A stretch of DNA of 64,000 nt from Romboutsia sp. CE17 (lineage in GTDB: Bacteria > Bacillota > Clostridia > Peptostreptococcales > Peptostreptococcaceae): assembly GCF_012317385.1 (NCBI RefSeq), contig NZ_CP051144.1, positions 1,178,001 to 1,242,000 of the forward strand, read 5' to 3'. The notes under the pieces were generated by a model. It did not search any database. It worked only from the letters and a program-made list of their open reading frames with translations, and was not told the origin of the DNA. Below are positions 8,082-18,056 of this stretch, one piece after another (within the stretch, counting starts at the first letter, position 1; the number at the start of each line of letters is the position of its first letter). The position numbers were made by a program, and so were the translations under genes.

Positions 8082-8819
8082 ATGAATAAAAAAACAGTAT
8101 TAATAACAGGAGCCTCTAGAGGTATTGGAAGAGCGATTGCAAGATTATTTGCTATAAATAATTATAATGTTGTAATAAACTATAATAAATCTGAACATGA
8201 AGCTAAGGAGCTTTATGAAGAACTAAGTGAAAAAGGGTGTTCTGTAAGAATATTCAAAGCAGATGTATCAGATATTTCTGAGGCAAATTCTTTAGTTAAT
8301 TATTGCATAGGTCAATTTGAAAAGATTGATGTCTTAATAAATAACGCGGGAATTAGTAAAAATAATTTATTTACTGACATTAGTTATGAAGAGTGGCACG
8401 AAGTAATGAATGTTAACTTAAATAGTGTTTTTTATGTAACAAAAAAAGCATTACAATATATGATTCCAGAAATGAATGGTAAAATTATAAATATATCATC
8501 TATTTGGGGAATAGCAGGAGGATCTTATGAAGTACACTATTCTGCTTCAAAGGCAGCTATAATAGGAATGACAAAAGCATTAGCCAAAGAATTAGGACCA
8601 TCAAATATAAATGTAAACTGTATAGCTCCTGGTGTAATAAAAACAGATATGTTAAATAATATAAATGAAGATACAATTGATATGTTAAGAGATGAAACGC
8701 CTTTAATGAGACTAGGTACTCCAGAAGACATAGCAAGATGTGCACTGTTCTTAGCAAGTGAAGGTGGAGATTTTATTACAGGACAAGTAATAAGCCCTAA
8801 TGGAGGATTTGTAATATAA
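8082..8819 (+). CDS. SDR-family reductase, probably EF-P 5-aminopentanone reductase (YmfI-like)
   Basis: A 245-residue short-chain dehydrogenase. The NAD(P) motif is GASRGIGRAIA at residue 10. NNAG lies near residue 89, the active-site serine in NISSIWGIAGGSYEV near residue 138, and YSASK follows. The SSIWG...G-x-x-Y/C-E-V variant is typical of proteins annotated as elongation factor P 5-aminopentanone reductase in clostridia, rather than FabG (SSVVG). The true FabG is at 59696-60436. YmfI reduces the aminopentanone on EF-P lysine. No efp gene is nearby, so the assignment rests on motif memory. RBS AAGGAGA. Confidence 0.75.
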   Translation: MNKKTVLITGASRGIGRAIARLFAINNYNVVINYNKSEHEAKELYEELSEKGCSVRIFKADVSDISEANSLVNYCIGQFEKIDVLINNAGISKNNLFTDISYEEWHEVMNVNLNSVFYVTKKALQYMIPEMNGKIINISSIWGIAGGSYEVHYSASKAAIIGMTKALAKELGPSNINVNCIAPGVIKTDMLNNINEDTIDMLRDETPLMRLGTPEDIARCALFLASEGGDFITGQVISPNGGFVI

Positions 8820-8950
8820 AGTTTATAAAAACTTATTATTTTTAATTACATACTTAATAACTTAGATAAATATGCAGATGGGTTTACATAATAAAAATAT
8901 ATTAAACTTATAGCTACATAAATCTATTTTTTGATTATAGTTCATAAAAT

Positions 8951-8984
8951 AAAAAGAAAAGCCCATATAAGAGCTTTTCTTTTT
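8951..8984 (-). terminator. Bidirectional hairpin terminator
   Basis: AAAAGAAAAGC pairs with GCTTTTCTTTT around a short loop. T-rich runs follow on both strands, directly behind the minus-strand 66-aa gene and also behind the plus-strand reductase. Confidence 0.75.
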
Positions 8985-8985
8985 G

Positions 8986-9186
8986 TTACATATCTGAATC
9001 TGACTTTGTATTTCCTTCAGGATATGGATTGTTAGTATTAATAACTCTAAAATTCGTAATATTAGTAGTTTCACTATCAGTGCTTTCTACTATATCTAAA
9101 GCATCTTTTATTTGTTGATATTGATCGTTGTATTTATCTAGTGTTAGTTCATCTACTTCTGTACTAAATGATTTATTTTTTTTCAT
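8986..9186 (-). CDS. Small acidic hypothetical protein, 66 aa
   Basis: Not recognised. A charged, Ser/Thr/Asp-rich soluble peptide (MKKNKSFSTEVDELTLDKYN...) with an NPYPEGNTKSDSDM tail and no hydrophobic segment. RBS AGGAGTG lies about 11 bases before the ATG, and a clear terminator follows within a few bases of the stop, so it looks like a real short gene. It is divergent from the putative RNA gene and clpB. Confidence 0.6.
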   Translation of the reverse strand: MKKNKSFSTEVDELTLDKYNDQYQQIKDALDIVESTDSETTNITNFRVINTNNPYPEGNTKSDSDM

Positions 9187-9334
9187 TTTAAGTTCACTCC
9201 TAAGTATTATAAAATTATAATTAGTATTTACTATATTGTAGAAAGTTAATACTAATATTTTTTAGAATAAATTTATAAACAATGGATAATATATTATTAG
9301 TAGCTAATCAAGTTACTTTCTATATATACTATAT

Positions 9335-9622
9335 AAAAGCTAGAATAATCTAACCTTTTAATAGTATCCTTTGGGTATATAGAATATATGCTTAGGTGAC
9401 TGTATAATTGAAAACTATACTATTAGATATAAGTAATATATTAAGAAATACCTAGCTTAATATAAGTGCTTAGCTAGTATGTCTTCTACCAAAGGAAAGA
9501 TAAGTGCTAAATACACAAATTATATTTAATAAAGCATAGGGAGAAAGAGTAGCCTATAAGTTATTCTTTTGTAAAAAGCATTAGATTTGATATATAATCC
9601 AATCTAATGCTTTTTATTTTTT
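9335..9622 (+). ncRNA. Candidate structured non-coding RNA
   Basis: A 568-base region without ORFs ends in a textbook terminator (arms 9573-9587 and 9601-9615, perfect 15 bp, then T-rich) that belongs to no coding gene. Upstream of it are nested complementary segments: TCCTTTGG (9367-9374) with CCAAAGGA (9489-9496), and GCTTAGGT (9390-9397) with ACCTAGC (9450-9456). A hairpin at about 9544-9570 follows, and ATAAGTGCT occurs twice (9462, 9500). A TATACT box near 9323 could be the -10. The long closing stem and elongated fold would suit a 6S-like RNA, but I cannot identify the family. Confidence 0.45.
9573..9622 (+). terminator. Strong intrinsic terminator of the candidate RNA
   Basis: A perfect 15-bp stem, 13-base loop and a run of T residues, about 135 bases upstream of clpB. 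No ORF precedes it on the plus strand within 600 bases. Confidence 0.85.
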
Positions 9623-9754
9623 ATATTAATAATTTTTTTGAAAATTAAAATAAAGAATACTATAATAATCTTATAAATTATTTTAATTGGTTTTGGTAAA
9701 TACTATTATTATATAGTATCTATCATTAATATAATACAAAATGGAGGTTTTTAA

Positions 9755-12352
9755 ATGGATATAGAAAAAATGACCGTTAGGGTACAAAAAAGCTTAAATG
9801 AAGCCTTTAATGAAGCTGTAAAACACCATAATCAACAGGTAGATACAATACACTTATTTTCTGCTTTAGTTAATCAAGAAGATGGTCTTATACCAAACCT
9901 ATTAGAAAAATTAAATATATCAGTTGAATCATTAAAGCAGACTATAGATTCTGAATTAAATAAACTGCCTCAAATTTATGGTGAAGGAGTTAGTTCACAA
10001 GGAGTAACAGCTTCTAGACGTATAAATGAAGTGTTACTAAAAGCTGAAAGTATTTCAAAAGAATTTAATGATTCTTATATTAGTGTAGAACATGTAATGC
10101 TTGCATTAATTGATATGGAATCTAACACTGCAGTGGGAAGAATATTAAAGCAATATAATATAAATAAAAATGATTTTCTAAATGTATTATCTCAGGTAAG
10201 AGGAAATCAAAGGGTAGAAACTCAAGATCCTGAAGGAACATATGAAGCATTATCTAGATATGGAACAAACTTAGTTGATTTAGCAAAAAAACATAAATTA
10301 GATCCAGTAATAGGTAGAGATGAGGAAATTAGAAGGGTTGTTAGAATACTTTCAAGAAGAACTAAAAATAACCCAGTTTTAATAGGTGAGCCTGGAGTAG
10401 GTAAGACTGCTATTGTAGAAGGTTTAGCTGAAAGAATAGTAAGAGGAGATGTTCCAGAAGGGTTAAAAGATAAAATTATAATATCACTAGATATGGGTGC
10501 ATTAATTGCAGGTGCTAAATATAGAGGTGAATTTGAAGAAAGATTAAAAGCTGTATTAAAAGAAGTTCAAAGCTCAGAAGGAAAGATAATATTATTTATA
10601 GATGAAATCCATACTATAGTAGGAGCTGGAAAAACAGAAGGTTCAATGGATGCAGGTAATCTTATAAAACCAATGCTTGCTCGTGGAGAATTAAACTGTA
10701 TAGGAGCAACGACTTTTGATGAATATAGACAATATATAGAAAAGGATAAAGCCTTAGAAAGACGTTTCCAACCAGTTATCGCCGAAGAACCTAGTGTTTC
10801 AGATACTATATCAATACTTAGAGGTCTTAAAGAGAGATTTGAGATACATCATGGGGTTAGAATTCATGATAGTGCTATTGTAGCTGCTGCTAAGCTATCT
10901 GATAGATATATTCAAGATAGATACCTTCCAGATAAAGCAATAGATTTAATAGATGAAGCTGGAGCTATGATTCGTAGTGAGATAGATTCAGTTCCAACTG
11001 ATTTAGATATAGTTAGAAGAAAATTATTTACTTTAGAGACTGAAAGAGAAGCTCTTCTTAAAGAAAATGATGATAAGAGTAAGCAAAGATTAGAAAAAAT
11101 AACTAAAGAAATAGCAGAACTAAAATCTAAAAATGATGAAATGACTGCTAAGTATGAAAAAGAAAAAAGTCAGATACTTGAGATAAGAAACTTAAAATCT
11201 CAATTAGATGAAGCTAAAGGTAATGTAGAAAAATACGAAAGAGAATATGATTTTAACAAAGCAGCAGAAGTTAAGTATGGAGTTATACCAAAACTTGAAG
11301 AACAAATAAAAAATCATGAAGAAAATATGCAAAAAAGTTATGAGAATGCCTTATTAAAGGAAGAAGTAACTGAAAATGAAATTTCTGAAATAGTAGCAAA
11401 ATGGACAGGAATACCTGTAACTAAACTTATGGAAGGCGAAAGAGAAAAGCTACTTAAGCTTGAAGATGACCTTCATAATAGAGTAATTGGACAAGATGAA
11501 GCTGTAACTGCAGTTGCAAATGCAGTAATACGTGCAAGAGCAGGTCTTAAAGATGAGAAAAAACCAATAGGCTCATTTATTTTCTTAGGACCTACAGGTG
11601 TAGGTAAAACAGAGCTTGCTAAAACGCTAGCAAATAATTTATTTGATAGTGAAGATAATATAATAAGAATAGATATGTCAGAATATATGGAAAAACATGC
11701 TGTATCAAGATTAATAGGTCCTCCTCCAGGTTATGTAGGATATGAAGAAGGTGGACAATTAACAGAAGCTGTTAGAAGAAGCCCATACTCAGTAATTTTA
11801 TTTGATGAAATAGAAAAAGCTCATGAGGATGTATTTAACTTATTCTTACAAATATTAGATGATGGTAGACTTACAGATAATAAAGGTAAAACAGTAGATT
11901 TTAAAAATACACTAATAATAATGACATCTAATATAGGTAGTAAATATCTTTTAGAAGCTAATAACGGTCAAATAAGTGAAGAAACTAAAGAATTTGTTAT
12001 GAATGAAATGAAGAGTAGATTTAAGCCTGAGTTTTTAAATAGAGTTGATGATATTATTATGTTTAAACCTCTTGATAAAAATGAAATCAAAAAAATTATT
12101 GATATATTTATGAAAGATTTAAAAAGAAGATTACATGATAAAAATATTTCTATTGAAGTTACTAATGATGCAAAAGATATTATGGCAAAAGAAGGATATG
12201 ATCCAGTATATGGAGCTAGACCACTTAAAAGATATATAGGAAATACACTTGAAACAATGATTGCTAGAATGATTATAGCAGGTACTATATATAATGGATG
12301 TACTATAGTTGTGGATGGAAAAGATGATAATATAGATATAAATGTAAAATAA
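9755..12352 (+). CDS. clpB: ATP-dependent chaperone ClpB
   Basis: An 865-residue Hsp100 disaggregase, normal length. It has an N-terminal Clp_N domain (1-145). The first AAA+ module has Walker A GEPGVGKT near residue 210. A long charged coiled-coil middle domain (about 405-530) identifies ClpB rather than ClpC, and the second AAA+ module has Walker A GPTGVGKT near residue 612. With DnaK it extracts proteins from aggregates. I see no CIRCE element or CtsR box upstream; a TTGGTT/TATATA pair near 9686-9714 is a possible promoter. RBS TGGAGG. Monocistronic. Confidence 0.97.
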   Translation: MDIEKMTVRVQKSLNEAFNEAVKHHNQQVDTIHLFSALVNQEDGLIPNLLEKLNISVESLKQTIDSELNKLPQIYGEGVSSQGVTASRRINEVLLKAESISKEFNDSYISVEHVMLALIDMESNTAVGRILKQYNINKNDFLNVLSQVRGNQRVETQDPEGTYEALSRYGTNLVDLAKKHKLDPVIGRDEEIRRVVRILSRRTKNNPVLIGEPGVGKTAIVEGLAERIVRGDVPEGLKDKIIISLDMGALIAGAKYRGEFEERLKAVLKEVQSSEGKIILFIDEIHTIVGAGKTEGSMDAGNLIKPMLARGELNCIGATTFDEYRQYIEKDKALERRFQPVIAEEPSVSDTISILRGLKERFEIHHGVRIHDSAIVAAAKLSDRYIQDRYLPDKAIDLIDEAGAMIRSEIDSVPTDLDIVRRKLFTLETEREALLKENDDKSKQRLEKITKEIAELKSKNDEMTAKYEKEKSQILEIRNLKSQLDEAKGNVEKYEREYDFNKAAEVKYGVIPKLEEQIKNHEENMQKSYENALLKEEVTENEISEIVAKWTGIPVTKLMEGEREKLLKLEDDLHNRVIGQDEAVTAVANAVIRARAGLKDEKKPIGSFIFLGPTGVGKTELAKTLANNLFDSEDNIIRIDMSEYMEKHAVSRLIGPPPGYVGYEEGGQLTEAVRRSPYSVILFDEIEKAHEDVFNLFLQILDDGRLTDNKGKTVDFKNTLIIMTSNIGSKYLLEANNGQISEETKEFVMNEMKSRFKPEFLNRVDDIIMFKPLDKNEIKKIIDIFMKDLKRRLHDKNISIEVTNDAKDIMAKEGYDPVYGARPLKRYIGNTLETMIARMIIAGTIYNGCTIVVDGKDDNIDINVK

Positions 12353-12355
12353 TAT

Positions 12356-12389
12356 AAAAGCCATAGTTTAAATTAAAACTATGGCTTTT
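12356..12389 (+). terminator. Bidirectional terminator between clpB and yitT-like gene
   Basis: AAAAGCCATAGTTT pairs perfectly with AAACTATGGCTTTT across a short loop. It serves both convergent genes. Confidence 0.9.
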
Positions 12390-12391
12390 AC

Positions 12392-13243
12392 TTATATTTG
12401 CTTAAAACCTTCACCTAGCGCTTCGTATATATCATTAATTATAATAAATGCATTTTCATCTATACTTTTTACAAGCTTCTTAAGTGTAACAACTTGTTTT
12501 TTTGAAACTACAACAAGTAGAACATTTTTTTCATTATTAGTATAAAAACCTTCACCTTTTAAAATTGTAGCTCCTCTTTCTAACTCTTCATTAATAGCTA
12601 TACCAATCTCTTTATATTTGTCTGATATAATAGTAAATGAACTAGATGTATTTATACCTTCTACCATTATGTCACTTACCTTAACTATTATATATAAGGC
12701 TATAGCAGAATAAAGCGCTATTTCTAACTTTTGGCTAACAACACCTGAAAGTATAACAATTACTCCATCAGCCATTCCCATAAGCTTAGGTACACTAAGA
12801 GATGGCATAAATTTATTTGCAAGTAACCCGATTAAATCTGTACCACCTGTACTACCATTAATTCTAAATATAAGGCCAAGTGAAATCCCCATTAAAATAG
12901 CACCTGATATGGTAGATAATAAAACGTCATCTGTTACATGAACATAACTTAAATTTTCTGTTATTTTTAATGATGAAGTAAGAAAAGCAATCCCTAAAGC
13001 AGTTTTTATGGAGTCTTTTTTACTTAGTATTCTAAATGCAAATATAAAAAGTGGTAAATCAATACTTATATTAATTAACCAAATTGGTAAACCTGTTAAG
13101 GTATTTACTAATATAGATACACCAGTTAACCCACCTGGTGCTATATCATGTGGATTAAAAAACATATTAATAGAAACTGACATTAGTAAGCAACCAATAA
13201 TCAATATAAGTACATCACCAATATTTAATTTTGAATTTTTCAC
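12392..13243 (-). CDS. YitT family membrane protein
   Basis: A 283-residue protein with about five or six N-terminal hydrophobic helices (DUF161/YitT_membrane) and a soluble C-terminal DUF2179 domain (about 200-283, ending NAFIIINDIYEALGEGF). GNSTGGTDLIG-type residues appear as GSTGGTDLIGLLANK. Function is unknown for the family; some members are thought to move small solutes. The start codon is GTG, placed after TGGAGGTG. It stands alone and is convergent with clpB. Confidence 0.88.
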   Translation of the reverse strand: MKNSKLNIGDVLILIIGCLLMSVSINMFFNPHDIAPGGLTGVSILVNTLTGLPIWLINISIDLPLFIFAFRILSKKDSIKTALGIAFLTSSLKITENLSYVHVTDDVLLSTISGAILMGISLGLIFRINGSTGGTDLIGLLANKFMPSLSVPKLMGMADGVIVILSGVVSQKLEIALYSAIALYIIVKVSDIMVEGINTSSSFTIISDKYKEIGIAINEELERGATILKGEGFYTNNEKNVLLVVVSKKQVVTLKKLVKSIDENAFIIINDIYEALGEGFKQI

Positions 13244-13485
13244 TGAAACACCTCCAAAAGTCTTAAAATTCTACTATCTATTATATATTTCTACTATTTC
13301 GGCTTTATTCCTCCTATTTTTAATAATAATAATATAGAAAGTAAGTATATTTTATAATTTTAAGTTAACCAATAAATAAAGCCGTATACTATTAATTTGA
13401 TTAAAATATGATTATTAAATAATGTATGATATAATTTAAAATTAGTAATAAATAAAATATAAATAGAACACTTTAGGAGGTCACT

Positions 13486-14127
13486 ATGGCAAATACATTC
13501 TACATAGTAAGACATGGAGAAACTAACTGGAATATATTAGGTAAAACTCAAGGACATGGAAATTCTAATCTTACTGAAAAAGGTATAGAACAAGCATCTA
13601 CTTTAGCAGAAGGTATGAAAAAATATCCTATAGATTATATTTATACAAGTGATTTAGGTAGAGCTGTAGAAACAGCTAATATCATAGCAGATAATTTGAA
13701 TTTAAAAGCTATTCCTACTCCAAGTTTAAGGGAAATGGGATTTGGTGTATGGGAAGGTTTATTAATGGATGAAATAAAAAACAATTATGCTGATATTTAT
13801 AATGCTTGGAGAAATACACCTCACTTAGCAAATATTCCAGGTGGCGAAACTTTAGAGATTATAAAAAGTAGAGTTGATGAGTTTATTAAAGATTTAAATG
13901 AAAAACATGATAATAAGCATATTGTACTTGTTAGCCATTCTGTAACAGTAAGAGTTATTTTATTATCTTGTTTAAATTCTGGACTTGAAAATATATATAG
14001 AATAAAACAAGATAACACAGCATTAAACATTGTTGAATTTAGAAATTATGGTCCTGTTATAATAAAAATGAATGATACAAGCCATTTTAAAACTAATTAT
14101 AGTACCAAAAAATCCGCTTTAGAATAG
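13486..14127 (+). CDS. Histidine phosphatase / phosphoglycerate mutase family protein
   Basis: A 213-residue histidine phosphatase. The catalytic RHG motif is in YIVRHGETNWN at residue 4. Other conserved elements are SDLGRAVETA near residue 56, the acid residue in REMGFGVWEG near residue 82, and the second histidine in VLVSHSVTVR near residue 147. The length and the GxWEG signature match CobC/PhoE-like phosphatases rather than glycolytic GpmA. No cobalamin genes are close by, so the substrate is open. RBS AGGAGG, TATAAT at 13430-13435. Confidence 0.85.
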   Translation: MANTFYIVRHGETNWNILGKTQGHGNSNLTEKGIEQASTLAEGMKKYPIDYIYTSDLGRAVETANIIADNLNLKAIPTPSLREMGFGVWEGLLMDEIKNNYADIYNAWRNTPHLANIPGGETLEIIKSRVDEFIKDLNEKHDNKHIVLVSHSVTVRVILLSCLNSGLENIYRIKQDNTALNIVEFRNYGPVIIKMNDTSHFKTNYSTKKSALE

Positions 14128-14142
14128 ATAATAATCAAAATG

Positions 14143-14170
14143 AAAGAGTCTTAATGGCTCTTTTTATTTT
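14143..14170 (+). terminator. Terminator after the phosphatase gene
   Basis: A short AAAGAG/CTCTTT stem, nine-base loop and T-rich tail 15 bases past the stop codon. Confidence 0.7.
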
Positions 14171-14329
14171 ATTATGTTATGGCTATACTTTTTCTTTTTT
14201 ATAGATTAACTTAGCCATTTTTGGTATAATATATTACTATTGACAGAAGTAACTCTAAATGTAATTTTAATACTAAAAAAGTGACATCTATGTTTAACTT
14301 ATCATTAATAAGAAAGGAGGAATACACTA

Positions 14330-15541
14330 ATGTCAAAAGTTATTGTAGTTGGCGGTGGACCAAGTGGTATGATGGCTGCACTTACAGCATCTAAACAACA
14401 TGAAGTTATTTTAATCGAACGAAATAATGAACTTGGTAAAAAACTTAAATTAACTGGTGGTGGTAGATGTAATATCACTAACTATAGAGATATAGAAGAG
14501 TTTTTTGAAAAAGTAGTAAATAATAAAAAGTTTTTATATAGTAGCTTTTACACATTTACAAATATAGATTTATTAAATTATTTTAGCTCAAAAAATTTAG
14601 AGTATAAGATAGAAGAACATAATGACAACAAGGTTTATACTAAAAGTGATAAAGCAGAAGAAGTTATAGATATACTTAGAAATGATTTAATAAACAATAA
14701 CGTTAAAATAATGTATAACACAAAAATAGTAGATCTTATAATAGAAGATAATAATATAAAGGGTGTTATAACGCAAGATAATAAAAAAATATATTCAGAT
14801 AAAGTAATAATATCTACAGGTGGCAAAAGCTTTGAAAATACAGGTTCAGATGGTTTAATGTATGAAATTTTAAAAAAGTATAATCACACAATAAATACTT
14901 TATATCCAGCTCTTTCACCTTTAACAATACAAGAAAGTTGGATAAAAAGTTTACAAGGAATAGCACTTCAAAAAGTTGAAATTTCATGTAAAATTAAAAA
15001 GAAAAAAATATCTAAAATAGGAGATATGTTATTTGCTCATTTTGGAATAACAGGACCGGTAGTATTAATAATGTCATCATACATAAATAAATTATTAGAG
15101 AAAGAAAAAGTTACTTTGACTATTGACTGTATACCGAATATAAGTATAGACGAATTATCAAAGTTATTAAGGGAGAACCCAAATAAAAATGTTATTAATA
15201 ATTTAAAAGGTATATTACCTCAAAACTTTTTAAAAGAAGTTTTTGAAGTACTTAATTTAACAGATAAAAAAGCAAATGAATTATCTAAAAAAGATGAAAA
15301 TAGAATACTTGAGTATTTAAAAAATATGCAACTTACTTGTAATGGATGTTTAGGTATAAAATCATCAATGGTGACAAGTGGAGGAGTATCTGTAAAAGAA
15401 GTAAACTCATCTACGATGGAATCAAAAATAATAAACAATCTATACTTTACTGGAGAAGTTATTGATATAGATGCTGAAACTGGTGGATATAACTTACAAA
15501 TTGCGTTCTCTACAGGTTATCTTGCAGGATTAAGTGTATAA
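14330..15541 (+). CDS. NAD(P)/FAD-dependent oxidoreductase, BaiN/HI0933-like flavoprotein
   Basis: A 403-residue flavoprotein of the HI0933 (YhiN/BaiN) family. The FAD-binding GGGPSGMMAA is at residue 7, the family motif KKLKLTGGGRCNITN near residue 40, STGGKSFENTGSDG near residue 160 and FTGEVIDIDAETGGYNLQIAF at the C-terminus. The physiological substrate of most members is unknown; BaiN acts on bile-acid intermediates in some gut clostridia, but that role cannot be assumed here. It heads a run of co-directional genes (aroH, cmk, plsC, ispH), and the aroH start nearly overlaps its stop. RBS AAAGGAGG. Confidence 0.88.
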   Translation: MSKVIVVGGGPSGMMAALTASKQHEVILIERNNELGKKLKLTGGGRCNITNYRDIEEFFEKVVNNKKFLYSSFYTFTNIDLLNYFSSKNLEYKIEEHNDNKVYTKSDKAEEVIDILRNDLINNNVKIMYNTKIVDLIIEDNNIKGVITQDNKKIYSDKVIISTGGKSFENTGSDGLMYEILKKYNHTINTLYPALSPLTIQESWIKSLQGIALQKVEISCKIKKKKISKIGDMLFAHFGITGPVVLIMSSYINKLLEKEKVTLTIDCIPNISIDELSKLLRENPNKNVINNLKGILPQNFLKEVFEVLNLTDKKANELSKKDENRILEYLKNMQLTCNGCLGIKSSMVTSGGVSVKEVNSSTMESKIINNLYFTGEVIDIDAETGGYNLQIAFSTGYLAGLSV

Positions 15542-15551
15542 GGTGATAAAA

Positions 15552-15917
15552 ATGAAAGTATTAGCAATAAGAGGTGCAACAACAGTATCTTCTAATACAA
15601 GAGAGGATATATTAAAAGAAAGTGCTTTACTTATAAAAACAATAATAGACGAGAATAAGTTAGATATTGATGATATAATAAGTATATGCTTTACTATGAC
15701 CAAAGATTTAGATGCTGTATATCCAGCAGTAGCAGTTAGAGAATATTTGGATATAGTTGATATTCCACTATTAAACTTTGAAGAAAAATACGTTGTTGGA
15801 AGCTTAACAAAATGTATAAGAGTACTAATGCATATAAATAGTGATAAAAATAAAAGTGATATTAGGCATATATATTTAAATGAGTCTAAGATTTTAAGAC
15901 CAGATTTATCAAAATAA
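15552..15917 (+). CDS. aroH: Chorismate mutase, AroH type
   Basis: A 121-residue monofunctional chorismate mutase (chorismate to prephenate, for Phe and Tyr). Conserved positions visible are the N-terminal AIRGATTV with the active-site Arg, FTMTKDLDAVYPAVAVRE, LTKCIRVLMH and a C-terminal RHIYL-ESKILRPDL. I chose the ATG at 15552, which follows AAGGTG. An earlier in-frame ATG at 15534 overlaps the previous gene and has no ribosome site. No other aromatic-pathway genes are in the window. Confidence 0.92.
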   Translation: MKVLAIRGATTVSSNTREDILKESALLIKTIIDENKLDIDDIISICFTMTKDLDAVYPAVAVREYLDIVDIPLLNFEEKYVVGSLTKCIRVLMHINSDKNKSDIRHIYLNESKILRPDLSK

Positions 15918-15941
15918 TTTATAGACAAAAGGAGATACAAT

Positions 15942-16592
15942 ATGAATAATTTAGTAATAGCAGTAGATGGACCAGCAGGAGCCGGAAAAAGTACTATAGC
16001 GAAAATAATTGCAGATAAATTGAATATAAACTATATAGATACAGGTGCTATGTATAGAGCTATAACTTATAAGTGTTTAAAAAATAATATAGATATAAAT
16101 AATGAAGATGAGGTAATAAAGGTTGCCCAAAATACAGAAATAGATTTTAGAGATAATAACTTATATTTAGATAAAGAAATAGTTAAAGATGAAATAAGAA
16201 CAATGGAAGTTAGCAACAATGTATCAAATGTAGCTAAAATCAAAGAAGTTAGATATCTTATGGTAGATGTTCAAAGAGAAATAGGTAAAAGAAATTCTGT
16301 AATATTAGATGGTAGAGATATAGGATCATATGTATTCCCAAATGCAGATTATAAGTTCTTTTTAATAGCTACACCTGAAGAAAGAGGTATGAGACGTTTT
16401 AAAGAACTTACAGAAAAAGGATATGAAACATCTTTAGAAGAAATAATAAAAGATATTATTAAAAGAGATGAAATAGACTCAAACAGAGAATTTGCTCCTT
16501 TAGTGAAAGCAGAAGATGCTATAGAAATAGATACTACTGGAAAGACAATAACTGAAGTAGTTGATTGTGTATTGTCTCAGATAAATCTTTAA
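15942..16592 (+). CDS. cmk: Cytidylate kinase
   Basis: A 216-residue (d)CMP kinase that phosphorylates CMP/dCMP with ATP. P-loop GPAGAGKST at residue 9, YIDTGAMYRA near residue 35 and VILDGRDIGSYVFPNADYKF near residue 120, with the lid segment KRDEIDSNREFAPL near 175. Length is standard. RBS AAAGGAGA. It lies between aroH and plsC with short gaps, an arrangement common in clostridia (cmk-plsC-ispH). Confidence 0.97.
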   Translation: MNNLVIAVDGPAGAGKSTIAKIIADKLNINYIDTGAMYRAITYKCLKNNIDINNEDEVIKVAQNTEIDFRDNNLYLDKEIVKDEIRTMEVSNNVSNVAKIKEVRYLMVDVQREIGKRNSVILDGRDIGSYVFPNADYKFFLIATPEERGMRRFKELTEKGYETSLEEIIKDIIKRDEIDSNREFAPLVKAEDAIEIDTTGKTITEVVDCVLSQINL

Positions 16593-16609
16593 TATTAAGG
16601 GGAGATATG

Positions 16610-17206
16610 ATGAATTTTTATAAGTTTATAACAAAAGTGTTTAAGGTTTTTTCTAAAGTCTTTTTTAAGTATAGGGTTATAGGTGCAGAAAATATACCTG
16701 ATGAAGGGAATTTAATAATTGCAGCTAATCACAAGTCAAATTTAGACCCTATATTTATTGCTGCAGCAATTGAAAATAGAGAAGTAGCAGCAGTAGCTAA
16801 AAAAGAACTATTTAAGTTTAAGCCTTTAGGATATATTTTAGAAAAATTAAATGTTATTCCTATTAATAGAGATAATCCTGATATATCAACAATAAAAAAT
16901 ATTTTAAAAAGTATAAAAAATGGTTATGTATTAGGAATATTTCCAGAAGGAACAAGGATTAAAGAGCCTGGATTTGGAGATGCTAAAGCTGGTTTATCAA
17001 TGTTTGCTATAAAGGGAAAAGCTTCAGTAGTTCCAATATCAATAATATCTAATTATAAGTTCCTTAATAGAGTTACATTATATATAGACAAGCCAATATC
17101 ATTTGAAGAGTACTACAGAGAAAAACTTACAACAAAAGATTATGAAAGACTGTCTCAAAATGTATTAGAGGTTATAAAAGAAAACTATTATATTAATTCA
17201 AAATAG
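16610..17206 (+). CDS. plsC: 1-acyl-sn-glycerol-3-phosphate acyltransferase
   Basis: A 198-residue lysophosphatidate acyltransferase. The HX4D catalytic motif is NHKSNLD near residue 42 and the substrate-binding FPEGTR motif near residue 115, both standard, with a short N-terminal hydrophobic segment for membrane association. Two adjacent ATGs occur (16607, 16610); AAGGGGAG is well spaced only for the second. Products feed phosphatidate synthesis. It is between cmk and ispH. Confidence 0.93.
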   Translation: MNFYKFITKVFKVFSKVFFKYRVIGAENIPDEGNLIIAANHKSNLDPIFIAAAIENREVAAVAKKELFKFKPLGYILEKLNVIPINRDNPDISTIKNILKSIKNGYVLGIFPEGTRIKEPGFGDAKAGLSMFAIKGKASVVPISIISNYKFLNRVTLYIDKPISFEEYYREKLTTKDYERLSQNVLEVIKENYYINSK

Positions 17207-17216
17207 GGGGTAACAA

Positions 17217-18056
17217 ATGGATGTTAAAATAGCTAAGAATGCCGGTTTTTGCTTTGGTGTAAAAAGAGCTATGAACATGGCATGGAATGAACTAGAAGAA
17301 AGAGAAAATGGTATATATGCATTAGGTCCACTTATTCATAATAAACAAGCAGTATCTAAATATGAAGAAAAAGGACTTATGACAGTTGATGACTTAAGTA
17401 ATATTCCATCTAATGAAAGTGTAATAATTAGATCTCATGGTGTGGGAGAAGAAGTATACACAAAATCTAAAGAAAGAGATATTACAGTTATAGATACAAC
17501 TTGTCCATTTGTAAGAAAAATCCATAATATAGCTAAAGATTTTAATGAAAAAGGTTATAAAATAATCGTTATTGGCGATAAGAAACATCCTGAAGTTATA
17601 GGTATAAATGGATGGTGTAATAATGAAGCTATTATTATAAAAACCTTAGATGAAATTGAAACTATTAACTTTGATCCTAATGAAAAGTACTGCGTAGTAT
17701 TTCAAACAACTATTAACTTAGATTTATATGATTCTGTGGTTGATAAGCTTTCAGAAAAAATAAATAATGTTGTATTTAAAAATACTATATGTTCTGCTAC
17801 TAAAGAAAGACAACAATCAGCTAGAGAATTAGCTAGAGAAGTTGATTGTATGGTTGTTATAGGTGGTAAGCATAGTTCTAACACTCAAAAATTAGTAAAT
17901 ATATGTAGTGATATTGTACCTACGTTTTCTATAGAAACTAAAGAAGAATTAAATAAAGATGATTTTTCTAAATATAAAGTTGTAGGTGTTACAGCTGGTG
18001 CATCTACACCTGAATGGATAATTACAGAGGTTATTGAATTTTTAGAATCGATTTAA
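17217..18056 (+). CDS. ispH: 4-hydroxy-3-methylbut-2-enyl diphosphate reductase
   Basis: A 279-residue IspH/LytB, the [4Fe-4S] enzyme that makes IPP and DMAPP at the end of the MEP pathway. The three cluster cysteines are in NAGFCFGVKRA (residue 12), DTTCPFVRKIH (near 95) and NTICSATKERQQ (near 192); IGGKHSSNT follows. Many clostridial IspH proteins are fused to S1 ribosomal domains; this one is the short, unfused form. RBS AGGGGG. A terminator closes the unit. Confidence 0.95.
   Translation: MDVKIAKNAGFCFGVKRAMNMAWNELEERENGIYALGPLIHNKQAVSKYEEKGLMTVDDLSNIPSNESVIIRSHGVGEEVYTKSKERDITVIDTTCPFVRKIHNIAKDFNEKGYKIIVIGDKKHPEVIGINGWCNNEAIIIKTLDEIETINFDPNEKYCVVFQTTINLDLYDSVVDKLSEKINNVVFKNTICSATKERQQSARELAREVDCMVVIGGKHSSNTQKLVNICSDIVPTFSIETKEELNKDDFSKYKVVGVTAGASTPEWIITEVIEFLESI

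Noticed and set aside
9335-9622. Assignment of the candidate RNA as 6S, tmRNA or T-box
   Set aside because: No T-box GGTGG-ACC sequence, no tmRNA tag frame and no 6S consensus that I can confirm by eye; kept only as an unnamed candidate.
13300-13384. Inverted repeat CGGCTTTATT / AATAAAGCCG upstream of the YitT-like gene
   Set aside because: Only ten bases with a 65-base gap and no clear relation to a promoter or terminator.
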